64,000 nt of DNA from Agreia sp. Leaf283. Its GTDB lineage: Bacteria; Actinomycetota; Actinomycetes; Actinomycetales; Microbacteriaceae. The translations under genes and the position numbers were made by a program. Below are positions 44,950 through 53,586 of this stretch, piece after piece (the stretch's first letter is position 1; each line of letters starts with the position of its first letter). Under the pieces are notes generated by a model. That model was not told where the DNA came from. It saw nothing but the letters and a program-made list of their open reading frames with translations, and did no database searches. Where the stretch lies: contig NZ_LMNF01000002.1 of NCBI RefSeq assembly GCF_001422485.1, positions 879,949 through 943,948 on the forward strand. The letters are read 5' to 3'.

Positions 44950-45582
44950 GTGACCACCAAGCCGATCCTTATGGATCGCCGAGCCGAGTTGAAGGCCCGG
45001 CACCGTGAAGCCATCCTCGACGCTGCGGACTCGCTGATCCTCGACAGAGGACAGGCCCGCTTCAGTGTCGATGAGCTCGCCGACCGCGCCGATATCGCCC
45101 GCCGCACCGTCTTCAACCATTTCTCGTCGCTCGACGACGTGATCATGACCAGTTGCACCCGCACCCTCAATCGTGCGATCGATGATTTTCTCGCCGTCGC
45201 GAGCGTCACCCCCTCGAGCCACGGCAGCCGCGCGGCCCTCTTCGCCGAGGTCACCACGGCGATCCAGCACATGGATCTGCCCAGTCTGGTCGCCTACTTC
45301 TTCGGGCTCCTCGACGGTGACGACGCCCGCACCCAGAATGCGGACAGCGTGTTCATGCGATCGACCGAGGGCCTCACGGTGGAGCTCGCCCGGCGCAGCG
45401 GCGTCGATGAGTTCGAGGTCGCGATCCTCGTGAGCACGCTGATGAACGGCATCTCCGTGGTCGCTCGGCACTGGATGATCGAATCCGGCGGCACGCTCGA
45501 CGCCGCGTCTCGAAGCGTCTGGGACAGCCTTCTCGACCGCTTCATCGGAATCGTCCGCGACGGATACTCCGCACCGAGCTGA
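44950..45582 (+). CDS. TetR-family transcriptional regulator
   Basis: A 210-aa repressor. The N-terminal HTH (FSVDELADRADIARRTVFNHF, residues about 38-58) is followed by an alpha-helical ligand domain. GTG start, apparently leaderless, with two TetR-like dyads in front. It is directly upstream (93 bp) of and co-oriented with the MMPL transporter gene, so it most likely controls that exporter as well as itself. Confidence 0.86.
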   Translation: MTTKPILMDRRAELKARHREAILDAADSLILDRGQARFSVDELADRADIARRTVFNHFSSLDDVIMTSCTRTLNRAIDDFLAVASVTPSSHGSRAALFAEVTTAIQHMDLPSLVAYFFGLLDGDDARTQNADSVFMRSTEGLTVELARRSGVDEFEVAILVSTLMNGISVVARHWMIESGGTLDAASRSVWDSLLDRFIGIVRDGYSAPS

Positions 45583-45675
45583 GTTCCGCCCACCCCACTC
45601 CCCTCTCTCTTCCCAACGATGCGACGTGAGACTCCTCCCCCGTCACCCGCTCATTTCAGAAAGAAGCTGAGGAAC

Positions 45676-48210
45676 ATGGCATCCCTCCTCTACCGCCTCG
45701 GTGTGTTTTCCGCGCGCCGCGCCTGGTTGGTCATCGTCGCCTGGATCGTGATCCTCGGCCTCACAGGAGGAGCGTTCGCGTTGTTCGGGGGCACGCTCAC
45801 CTCCGCGGTGAGCATTCCGGGAACGGCGACCCAGAAGGTCAGCGATGAACTGGCCGAGAAGTTCCCGTCGGCCAGTGGCGGACGCGGAACCGTGGTGTTC
45901 ACGACCACCGACGACACCGCCTTCACCGATGAGCAGAAGACGGCCATCGGCGCGCTGCTCGAGAAGACGACCGAGCTCGACGACGTGAAGTCGACGACCA
46001 ACCCCTTCGACACTCAGGCCCAGATCGACGACTCCGCACAGAAGGTCGTCGACGGCCGGCAGCAGATCGCCGACGGCACGACGAAACTCGACGACGGCCA
46101 GGCACTGCTCGACAGCGCGAAGAGCCAGGCCGCCGCCGGTCAGCAGCAGCTCGACCAGGCACGCGCCCAGGCGGAAGCAGCGGGCCAGCTGGCCGCCGCC
46201 CAGCCTCAACTCGACGCCCAGCAGGCGCAGCTCGACGCGGGCAACGCCGAGCTGGCGACACAGCAGGCGACCATCGACTCCAGCCGCGCCGAGCTCGAGA
46301 AGCAGAGCGCCACCCTCGAAGAGGGAGCCAAACTCCTCGACCTGGCCTCGAACATCCGCCAGGTCTCGACAGACGACACGACCGCCGTCGGCACCGTGCA
46401 GTTCGACAAGTCCCTCAACCTCGTTCCGTCGGAGGCCAAGGAGGCCGTCGTCGAGGAGCTGAGCAACGCCAAGATCGACGGCGTCACCGCCGAGGTGTCC
46501 AACGACATCGCCGCGACCATACCCGAGGTTCTCGGCCCGGGAGAGATCGGCGGCGTGATCTTCGCCGCGATCGTGCTCTTCGTGATGCTCGGCACCCTCA
46601 TCGGCGCCGCCCTGCCCCTCGTCAACGCGATCATCGGAGTGGGCGTGGGAGTGCTCGCCTCGCTGGCGCTGTCGGGAACCGTGACCATGCTCTCGGTCAC
46701 GCCCGTGCTCGGCGTGATGCTCGGACTCGCGGTCGGAATCGACTACTCCCTGTTCATCCTCAACAGGCACCGAACCCAACTGCGCTCGGGTCTCGACCTC
46801 AAGGAGTCCATCGGCCTCGCCAACGGCACCTCGGGCAACGCCGTGGTCTTCGCCGGATCGACCGTGCTGATCGCCCTGCTCGCCCTCAACCTCACCGGAG
46901 TCCCGTTCCTCGGGCTCATGGGAACCGTGGGCGCCGTCTGTGTTTTCGTCGCCATCCTCATCGCGGTCACGCTGACGCCGGCCATGCTCCGCCTCGCCGG
47001 CATGCGCATCCTCACCAAGAAGGCCCGCGCCAAGGTCGGCCACACCGACCACCAGGCCCGGGTTCCGAACAAGCCCATGAACACGCTGCGCGCAGCGATC
47101 ACCGTGGTGGCCGGAATCGCCGTGCTGCTCATCGTGGCCCTGCCCGCGCTCTCGATGCGACTCGGCCTGCCCGCCGGTTCCTCCGAGCCGGTCGACTCGA
47201 GCGCCTACAAGGCCTACAAGCTGATCGACGACAAGTTCGGCGCCGGCGTCAACGGCCCGCTGATCGTGGTCGCCGATCTCGACAAGGCGATCACCGACGA
47301 CGAGCTCGTGAGCGAGCAGGTGCGCATCGGAACACTGCTGAAGGCCGAGAACGACGTCGTGGCCGTGGCCCCGATCGGTGCCAGCGACGATGACCTGCTG
47401 CTCGCCTTCCAGGTCGTGCCGAAGGAGGGCCCCACCAGCGAGTCGACCGAGCAGCTCGTGCGCGACCTGCGCGGCCTCGACATCGACGGCGTCGCAGAGC
47501 TCGGTGTCGCCGGCAACGCGTCGGGCAACATCGACGTCAGCGAGAAGCTCGCCGAAGCGCTCCCGCTCTACCTGACCGTCGTTGTGGGACTGTCTCTGAT
47601 CATCCTGATTCTCGTCTTCAGGTCGATCCTCGTGCCGATCACGGCGACGGCCGGATTCGTGCTGTCTCTGTTCGCGGCCTTCGGTGGCATCACCGCGGTG
47701 TTCCAGTGGGGCTGGCTGGCCCCCGTCTTCGGAGTGCACGATCCCGGCCCCATCCTGAGCTTCCTTCCGATCCTGGTGGTCGGAGTGCTGTTCGGACTGG
47801 CGATGGACTACCAGTTGTTCCTGGTGAGCGGCATGCGCGAGTCGTACGCGCATGGATCGCCGGCCAGGCTCGCGGTTCAGCGCGGCGTCCACGCCGGGCG
47901 AACGGTGGTCATCGCCGCCGCACTGATCATGACGAGCGTTTTCGGCGGATTCATCTTCTCGAACTCCGTCATGATCCAGTCGATCGGTCTCGGTCTCGCT
48001 CTCGGAGTGCTGCTCGACGCGTTCGTCGTCAGGCTGCTGATCATCCCTGCGGTGATGCATCTGCTCGGCGCGTCGGCCTGGTGGCTGCCGAAGTGGCTCG
48101 ACCGCATCCTGCCCGATGTCGACGTCGAGGGGGCCTCTCTGCAGCGCAACCACCCGACGGAGACCCACGATGCCGCCGGTCCGAAGCATGCCGAGGCGCA
48201 CACCTCGTAG
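45676..48210 (+). CDS. MMPL-family RND transporter
   Basis: An 844-aa multi-pass exporter with the duplicated RND plan. Each half has one N-terminal helix, a large extracytoplasmic loop and five clustered helices. LAVGIDYSLFILNRHR and LFGLAMDYQLFLVSGMRE are the two MMPL signature segments with membrane Asp. The first loop (about residues 120-235) is a Gln/Ala/Asp-rich coiled coil with repeating heptads. ATG 45676 gives the standard MMPL N-terminus; an ATG 19 codons earlier is possible. The substrate is unknown: lipids, peptides or drugs. It is probably repressed by the upstream TetR. Confidence 0.88.
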   Translation: MASLLYRLGVFSARRAWLVIVAWIVILGLTGGAFALFGGTLTSAVSIPGTATQKVSDELAEKFPSASGGRGTVVFTTTDDTAFTDEQKTAIGALLEKTTELDDVKSTTNPFDTQAQIDDSAQKVVDGRQQIADGTTKLDDGQALLDSAKSQAAAGQQQLDQARAQAEAAGQLAAAQPQLDAQQAQLDAGNAELATQQATIDSSRAELEKQSATLEEGAKLLDLASNIRQVSTDDTTAVGTVQFDKSLNLVPSEAKEAVVEELSNAKIDGVTAEVSNDIAATIPEVLGPGEIGGVIFAAIVLFVMLGTLIGAALPLVNAIIGVGVGVLASLALSGTVTMLSVTPVLGVMLGLAVGIDYSLFILNRHRTQLRSGLDLKESIGLANGTSGNAVVFAGSTVLIALLALNLTGVPFLGLMGTVGAVCVFVAILIAVTLTPAMLRLAGMRILTKKARAKVGHTDHQARVPNKPMNTLRAAITVVAGIAVLLIVALPALSMRLGLPAGSSEPVDSSAYKAYKLIDDKFGAGVNGPLIVVADLDKAITDDELVSEQVRIGTLLKAENDVVAVAPIGASDDDLLLAFQVVPKEGPTSESTEQLVRDLRGLDIDGVAELGVAGNASGNIDVSEKLAEALPLYLTVVVGLSLIILILVFRSILVPITATAGFVLSLFAAFGGITAVFQWGWLAPVFGVHDPGPILSFLPILVVGVLFGLAMDYQLFLVSGMRESYAHGSPARLAVQRGVHAGRTVVIAAALIMTSVFGGFIFSNSVMIQSIGLGLALGVLLDAFVVRLLIIPAVMHLLGASAWWLPKWLDRILPDVDVEGASLQRNHPTETHDAAGPKHAEAHTS

Positions 48211-48252
48211 TGCTGCGCGAACTCGGCGCCGACACGTTGATAATCTGAGCCT

Positions 48253-48996
48253 GTGCCCGCATTCCCCGATCGACCCGCAACCGACGAGATCAGCGCGGCC
48301 CTGAGCTCCGTGGCCAGCGGCACGGCGGTGTCCGCCGTCGCGAAACGCCTGCTCGACCTCTTCATGGGCGGCGACATCGCGCCGGGCACCCGCCTGCCGC
48401 CGGAGCGACAGCTCGCAACGGCCCTCGGAATCGGTCGCTCGGCGGTGCGCGAGGCCCTCGCCGCACTCGAGATCCTGGGTATCGTCGACGTGCGTCCCGG
48501 CAGCGGCACGTACCTCCGCGGAACCGCCTCCGAGCTGCTTCCCGAGACACTGAGCTGGGGCCTGATGCTCGGCGAGCCGCGCACCCGCGAACTGATCGAG
48601 GTTCGCGGTGCGCTCGAGGTCTTCGCCACAGAGCTTGCAGCCAGCCGCATGTCCGACGACGCGATGAAGCGGCTCAACCAGCACCTCACGGCCATGAAGG
48701 AGGCGGGCGACAACCGCACCCGTTTCATCGAGGCCGACCTCAAGTTCCACCTCGAGATCGCACGCGGCGTCGACAACTCGGTTCTCGTCACGCTGCTGCA
48801 GAGCATTCGATCGCTGCTGCGCATCTGGGTCGAACGCGGCCTTCACGACACGTCCGACGCCGAGCAGGCCTACGACGAGCACGTTGCGGTGCACGAGGCC
48901 CTGCTGTCTCGCGATCCCCAAGCCGCTGCCGACGCGATGCGAGCGCACATGGTGACCGCCACCGAGCGGCTGCTCAGAACGCTTCCGGCCGCCTGA
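48253..48996 (+). CDS. GntR/FadR-family (FCD) transcriptional regulator
   Basis: A 247-aa regulator. The N-terminal GntR winged HTH (LPPERQLATALGIGRSAVREAL, residues about 55-76, and VRPGSGTYL) is followed by an FCD ligand domain (about residues 105-235, with metal-binding Asp and His in FIEADLKFHLEIA and HVAVHEALL). The start is GTG 48253. TAATCT (48241-48246) ends six bases upstream, so the mRNA is probably leaderless. Its stop codon overlaps the cardiolipin synthase ATG by one base, an unusual partner for an FCD regulator. Confidence 0.87.
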   Translation: MPAFPDRPATDEISAALSSVASGTAVSAVAKRLLDLFMGGDIAPGTRLPPERQLATALGIGRSAVREALAALEILGIVDVRPGSGTYLRGTASELLPETLSWGLMLGEPRTRELIEVRGALEVFATELAASRMSDDAMKRLNQHLTAMKEAGDNRTRFIEADLKFHLEIARGVDNSVLVTLLQSIRSLLRIWVERGLHDTSDAEQAYDEHVAVHEALLSRDPQAAADAMRAHMVTATERLLRTLPAA

Positions 48997-50468
48997 TGGC
49001 CCGCACGACCTGGCGCTCGATCCTCAAGATCTTCCCGATCGTCATCCTGGTGGTCGACATCCTCATCCGCATCGGCGCGGTCGTCACCGTTCCCCGCAAC
49101 CGCCGCCCCAGTTCCGCCATGGCCTGGCTGCTCGCCATCTTCATCTCCCCCATCCCCGGCAGCCTCCTCTACGCGCTGCTCGGCAGCTCCCGGCTGCCGA
49201 GAGACAGGCGCGACAAGCAACGCGAGGTCAACGCCTTCATCCTCGACGCTGCCGGACCGCTCGACGGCGCCGAGACCACCACGGCCGAACCCGCCTGGTT
49301 CGGCTCGGTCGTGCACCTCAACCGCACCCTCGGCGCCATGCCCCTCATCGCGGGCAATACCGCCACCCTGCTGCCCGACTACGAGGCGTCGATCCAGGCG
49401 ATGACCGACGCCGTCGCATCCGCAACCCTGTACGTGCACGTCGAGTTCTACATCCTCGGCCGCGACGACACCACCCGCGCGTTCTTCGACGCGCTGAAGT
49501 CGGCCCACGAGCGGGGCGTCACCGTGCGCGTGCTCTACGACCACTGGGCCACCATGCGCAATCCGCGCGGTCGCTCGACACGCGCCTGGCTGCGGGAGAA
49601 CGGCATCCGGTTCGAGGAGATGCTGCCGTTCCGTCCATGGCAGGGAAACTGGCGTCGGCCCGATCTGCGCAATCACCGCAAGATCGTCGTCGTCGACGGC
49701 CACATCGCGTTCACGGGGTCGCAGAACATGATCGACTCGAGCTACGACAAGCGGGGAAACATCCGCCGGGGCCTGAAGTGGAAAGACCTGATGGTGCGGC
49801 TCGAAGGCCCCGCCGCGCTCGGCCTCGATGCCCTCTTCGTCACCGACTGGTACAGCGAGACGGGCGACATCGTCGAGACCGACGACACGCGCGCCACCCC
49901 GTCGGACTCCCCCGACAGCATCGAATGCCAGGTCGTTCCGAGCGGTCCCGGGTTCGAGGGCGAGAACAACCTGCGCCTCTTCAACGCGCTGGTCTACGGG
50001 GCGCAGGAGCGCCTGATCATCGCCAGCCCGTACTTCGTGCCCGACGACTCCATGCTCTACGCCATCACCACGGCTGCGGAGCGGGGCGTCGACGTTCAGC
50101 TCTTCGCCTGCGCCGTGGCCGACCAATACGTGGTCTATCACGCCCAGCGCTCGTACTACGAGACGCTTCTACGCTCAGGCGTGCGCATCTTCCTCTACCA
50201 GGAGCCGACGGTGCTGCACTCGAAGCACTTCACGGTCGACGACGACGTGGCCGTCGTCGGGTCGAGCAACATGGATATGCGCTCCTTCAGCCTGAACTTC
50301 GAGGTGTCTCTCATGGTGCGCAGCGCCGACTTCGTCGAACGGTTGCGCGCGATCGAAGACGGCTACCGCGAGAAGTCGCGCGAGATCACGCTCGAGCAGT
50401 GGCTGGCCCGCCCCGCGGTAGCCCAGGCGCTCGATACCGTCGCGCGCCTCACCGCCGCCGTGCAGTAG
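48996..50468 (+). CDS. cls: Cardiolipin synthase
   Basis: Membrane phospholipase-D-type enzyme (490 aa) that condenses phosphatidylglycerols to cardiolipin. Two N-terminal membrane helices (about residues 10-32 and 41-62) are followed by two HKD motifs. The first is NHRKIVVVDGHIAFTGSQN (His227, Lys229, Asp234). The second is HSKHFTVDDDVAVVGSSNMD (about residues 408-427). This is the bacterial ClsA-like arrangement. The start is coupled to the upstream regulator through TGATG. Confidence 0.92.
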   Translation: MARTTWRSILKIFPIVILVVDILIRIGAVVTVPRNRRPSSAMAWLLAIFISPIPGSLLYALLGSSRLPRDRRDKQREVNAFILDAAGPLDGAETTTAEPAWFGSVVHLNRTLGAMPLIAGNTATLLPDYEASIQAMTDAVASATLYVHVEFYILGRDDTTRAFFDALKSAHERGVTVRVLYDHWATMRNPRGRSTRAWLRENGIRFEEMLPFRPWQGNWRRPDLRNHRKIVVVDGHIAFTGSQNMIDSSYDKRGNIRRGLKWKDLMVRLEGPAALGLDALFVTDWYSETGDIVETDDTRATPSDSPDSIECQVVPSGPGFEGENNLRLFNALVYGAQERLIIASPYFVPDDSMLYAITTAAERGVDVQLFACAVADQYVVYHAQRSYYETLLRSGVRIFLYQEPTVLHSKHFTVDDDVAVVGSSNMDMRSFSLNFEVSLMVRSADFVERLRAIEDGYREKSREITLEQWLARPAVAQALDTVARLTAAVQ

Positions 50469-50489
50469 CGCGGTCCGGGCCTCGACGGC

Positions 50490-52061
50490 TCAGTTCAGAC
50501 CGCCCAGCCGCTCTGCCGCTGCGTCGCGCAGGGCTCCCCGCCGAACGAGGGATGCGACGGCCTCGATCTCGGGCGAGAGGAAGCGGTCGGGTCCCGGCCC
50601 GTCGATCTCGGCCCGTACCACCTCGAGCACGGCGCTCGATCCCGCGCCGGGCTCGAGCGGTGCGCGCAGGTCGAGCGCACGGGCGGCTGTCATCACCTCG
50701 ATTGCGATGACCCTGGTCAGTCCGTCGATGGCGGTGCGGAGCTTGCGTGCGCCGGCCCACCCCATCGACACGTGGTCCTCCTGCATCGCCGACGAGGGAA
50801 TCGAATCGACCGACGACGGAACGGCGAGCCGCTTGAGCTCGGATACGATCCCCGCAGCCGTGTACTGGGCGATCATGAGGCCGCTGTCGACTCCCGCGTC
50901 GTGCGCCAGGAAAGCCGGGAGCCCGTGGCTGCGCGCCGGGTCGAGCATGCGGTCGGTGCGGCGCTCCGACATGCTCGCGACATCGGCCGTCACGATGGCG
51001 AGGAAGTCGAGCACGTAGGCCACGGGCGCGCCGTGGAAGTTGCCGTTCGACTCGACGCGCCCGTCGATCGTCACGACGGGGTTGTCGACGGCCGAGGCCA
51101 GTTCTCGGCTCGCGACCAGGGCGGCGTGGTCGACGGTGTCTCGAGCAGCACCGTGCACCTGAGGAGCGCAGCGCAGCGAGTAGGCGTCCTGCACGACCGT
51201 GTGGCTCGAGGGCCGGTGACTGGCGACGATCGGTGACCCCGCGAGCATCGAACGCAGATTGGACGCGGAGAGGGCCTGCCCCTGCTGAGGCCGCAGCGCC
51301 TGCAGGTCGGCGGCGAACACGGCGTCGGTTCCGAGCAGGGCCTCGACGCTCATGCCGGCGGCGATTTCGGCGCTCGTCAGAAGCATCCGCAGGTCGTGAA
51401 TGGCGAGGCTCAGCTGCCCGAGCATGCCGTCGGTGCCGTTGATCAGGGCAAGTCCCTCCTTCTCGGCCAGCACGACGGGATCGATGCCCGCCGCCGCGAG
51501 CGCCTCGGCGGCCGGCATCGCGACTCCCCGGGCGTCGCGCACCTCGCCCTCCCCCATCAGGGCGAGCGCGCAGTGGGCCAGCGGCGCCAGGTCGCCCGAG
51601 CAGCCGAGGGAGCCGTATTCGCGCACGATCGGCGTGATCCCCGCATTGAGCATGCCGGCGTAGCTTTCGACCGTCGACAGGCGGATTCCTGTGCGCCCGG
51701 TCAGCAGAGTCGAGATGCGCAGGAGCATGAGGCTGCGGACGACCTCGCGCTCGACCTCGGGGCCCGAGCCCGCAGCGTGGGATCGAAGCAGGCTCCGCTG
51801 CAGCTGCGTGCGCTGCTCGCTCGCGATAAAGGTCGAGGCGAGGGCCCCGAAGCCGGTGGAAATCCCGTAGTGGGGCGCCGGGTCTGCTGCGAGCGCGTCG
51901 ACGACCGCCCGACTGGCCACGACTGCGGCACGGGCGTCGGCGTCGATCGCCACGCGTGCGTTGTGACGCGCTACGGCGACCACGTCGTCGAGATCGATCG
52001 GGCCGGTGCCGATCGGCACGGTGGTCGAGGAGCGAGGGAGGGTCGTTACGGTCTCGGTCAT
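50490..52061 (-). CDS. hutH: Histidine ammonia-lyase
   Basis: First step of histidine degradation: histidine to urocanate plus ammonia. The 523-aa protein has the aromatic ammonia-lyase fold. YGISTGFG (Tyr65) and the MIO-forming loop GSLGCSGDLAPLAH are present; the tripeptide reads Cys154-Ser155-Gly156 instead of the textbook Ala-Ser-Gly, a variant known in actinobacteria. QDAYSLRCAPQVHG and ESNGNFHGAP are further signatures. ATG 52061 is used (an ATG three codons earlier is equivalent). No hutU or hutI is nearby. It is divergent from an IclR gene across a perfect operator-like dyad. Confidence 0.92.
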   Translation of the reverse strand: MTETVTTLPRSSTTVPIGTGPIDLDDVVAVARHNARVAIDADARAAVVASRAVVDALAADPAPHYGISTGFGALASTFIASEQRTQLQRSLLRSHAAGSGPEVEREVVRSLMLLRISTLLTGRTGIRLSTVESYAGMLNAGITPIVREYGSLGCSGDLAPLAHCALALMGEGEVRDARGVAMPAAEALAAAGIDPVVLAEKEGLALINGTDGMLGQLSLAIHDLRMLLTSAEIAAGMSVEALLGTDAVFAADLQALRPQQGQALSASNLRSMLAGSPIVASHRPSSHTVVQDAYSLRCAPQVHGAARDTVDHAALVASRELASAVDNPVVTIDGRVESNGNFHGAPVAYVLDFLAIVTADVASMSERRTDRMLDPARSHGLPAFLAHDAGVDSGLMIAQYTAAGIVSELKRLAVPSSVDSIPSSAMQEDHVSMGWAGARKLRTAIDGLTRVIAIEVMTAARALDLRAPLEPGAGSSAVLEVVRAEIDGPGPDRFLSPEIEAVASLVRRGALRDAAAERLGGLN

Positions 52062-52116
52062 GACACCCATTCGACCGCAGGCGGGCGGATGCCGGTGGTC
52101 CGGATGCGACGAAACC

Positions 52117-52132
52117 GTCTCGTATGCGAGAC
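52117..52132. promoter_or_regulatory. Operator-like dyad between hutH and iclR
   Basis: GTCTCG-TATG-CGAGAC is a perfect 6-4-6 inverted repeat in the 79-bp divergent space, nine bases before the iclR ATG. Its form suits an IclR dimer controlling hutH and itself. Confidence 0.6.
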
Positions 52133-52140
52133 AGTTGAGC

Positions 52141-52923
52141 ATGACCATCGAATCGGGAGCGCCCGCCGCGAGCGCGGCGTTGCGCATTCTCAGCCACCTG
52201 GCCGGCCAGAGCCGGCCCGTGCCCGCCGCGACTCTGGCATCCGCCCTCTCGCTGCCCCGATCGTCGGTCTACAAACTGCTCGGCGTGCTCGTGGATGCGG
52301 GTTTCGTGCTGCACTTCGCCGAGATCAGGCGCTACGGCCTGGGAATCGCGGCGTTCGAGCTCGGTTCCGGATTCGCTCGACAGGAGCCGCTCTCCCGACT
52401 CGGCCACCCGGTGCTCGCACTGCTCGTCGACCGCATCGCCGAGAGCGCGCACCTCGCCGTGATGCACGGCCGCGACGTGCTGTATCTCATCGAGGAACGG
52501 GCTCCTCGCAGGCCGTCGCTCGTCAGCGATGTGGGCGTACGACTGCCCGCGCACCTCACGGCCAGCGGTATCGCCATGCTCGCCGCGATGCCCGCCGCCC
52601 AGGTGCGGGCACTGTTTCCCGACGCCTCGGCCTTCACCCGGCGCGGGGAGCAGACCGGACCGGAGACGTACGGGCGGCTCCGTCGTATCCTCACCGAGAC
52701 GCGCACCCGCGGCTTCGCCGTCGAAGACCAGACGATCACTCCCGGGCTCGCCTCCATCGCGGTCGCGGTCATCGACCACGTGGGATGGCCGGCCGCGGCG
52801 ATCGCGGTGACCTTCGAGCGCGACGCGCACGATGAGCAGAGCCGGTCCCGGCTCGCCGAGGAGACCACGCGGCATGCACACGAACTGTCGCGGCGCATCG
52901 GCGGAGTCACCTCGACGAGGTGA
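52141..52923 (+). CDS. IclR-family transcriptional regulator, probable hut regulator
   Basis: A 260-aa protein. The N-terminal winged HTH (PAATLASALSLPRSSVYKLLGVL, residues about 29-51) precedes an IclR ligand-binding domain (about residues 75-255; LPAHLTASGIAMLAAM). It is divergent from hutH with the GTCTCG/CGAGAC dyad between them, so it probably senses histidine or urocanate (inference). Convergent with the next TetR gene, four bases between stop codons. Confidence 0.86.
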   Translation: MTIESGAPAASAALRILSHLAGQSRPVPAATLASALSLPRSSVYKLLGVLVDAGFVLHFAEIRRYGLGIAAFELGSGFARQEPLSRLGHPVLALLVDRIAESAHLAVMHGRDVLYLIEERAPRRPSLVSDVGVRLPAHLTASGIAMLAAMPAAQVRALFPDASAFTRRGEQTGPETYGRLRRILTETRTRGFAVEDQTITPGLASIAVAVIDHVGWPAAAIAVTFERDAHDEQSRSRLAEETTRHAHELSRRIGGVTSTR

Positions 52924-52927
52924 CGGC

Positions 52928-53494
52928 CTACGACGAGGCGGTGCGCCGCATCCTGTCGAAGGTGTCGCGAAGCAGCGCGGCGAGAGGCTCGTCAGAGGGC
53001 GAGCCGAGCCAGCGACCGATCGAGACGCTGAACACGGTGGCCGTGAGGTGCGCCGCGAGCAGCGCGTCGATGGGGTCACTGCCGCGCTTCTCGAAACCCG
53101 TGCGCAGCGCCTCGACCAGGGCGGCAGGCATGCGCAGTTGCCTCTCGCGCAAGCCGTCATCGGACTCGATGATGCGGTGGCGGGCGATGTAGTAGCTCTT
53201 CTCCCGCGAGAACTGTGCCGCCGCGACGGCGTCGAATCCGTCGACGACGATCTGCAGCGGGCCGAGCGATGCGGGAGCCTCGGCGATGATGCGCGCCGCC
53301 TGCTCCGGAACCGCGTGCTCCTCGGCGAAGAGGGCGTCGCGCTTGTCGGCGAAATGCCGAAAGAAGGTGCGCGTCGACAGTCCCGCGCGTTCCGCGATCT
53401 GGGGAACCGTCGTGGCCGCGAATCCCTGCTCGACGAACAGTTCGAACGCCGCCCGCTCGAGCCGCCCTCGCGCATCGGGTTGCCAACGTGCCAT
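52928..53494 (-). CDS. TetR-family transcriptional regulator
   Basis: A 188-aa repressor. The N-terminal HTH (TTVPQIAERAGLSTRTFFRHF, residues about 28-48) and DKRDALF are typical of the family; the C-terminal ligand domain is short. ATG 53494 is preceded directly by GGAGGT, too close for normal initiation. TAGACT lies six bases before the ATG, so a leaderless transcript is likely. It is divergent from the alcohol dehydrogenase-like gene, and two palindromes lie in the shared region. Confidence 0.86.
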   Translation of the reverse strand: MARWQPDARGRLERAAFELFVEQGFAATTVPQIAERAGLSTRTFFRHFADKRDALFAEEHAVPEQAARIIAEAPASLGPLQIVVDGFDAVAAAQFSREKSYYIARHRIIESDDGLRERQLRMPAALVEALRTGFEKRGSDPIDALLAAHLTATVFSVSIGRWLGSPSDEPLAALLRDTFDRMRRTASS

Positions 53495-53508
53495 ACCTCC
53501 AGTCTAGT

Positions 53509-53558
53509 GATGACACAGCATGTCATCATGTGTATTCTGATGTCACGCAATGTCATCA
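53509..53558 (+). promoter_or_regulatory. Promoter of the MDR gene with two TetR-type operators
   Basis: -35 ATGACA (53510-53515) and -10 TATTCT (53533-53538) are 17 bp apart. The perfect dyad GATGACA-5-TGTCATC (53509-53527) covers the -35. A second dyad, TGATG to CATCA (53538-53558), follows the -10. The minus-strand -10 TAGACT of tetR (53506-53501) adjoins the first dyad. Confidence 0.65.
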
Positions 53559-53586
53559 CTCAACGACCACGCAGAGGACGCCCGCC

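Noticed and set aside
45643-48948. 1101-codon open frame antisense to the MMPL gene
   Set aside because: It is a His/Glu/Arg/Asp-rich shadow of high-GC coding sequence on the other strand and runs through two real genes.
50449-53559. 1036-codon minus-strand frame across hutH, iclR and tetR
   Set aside because: It crosses three well-supported genes in other frames, and its residues are Arg/Ser/Pro-rich without any motif.
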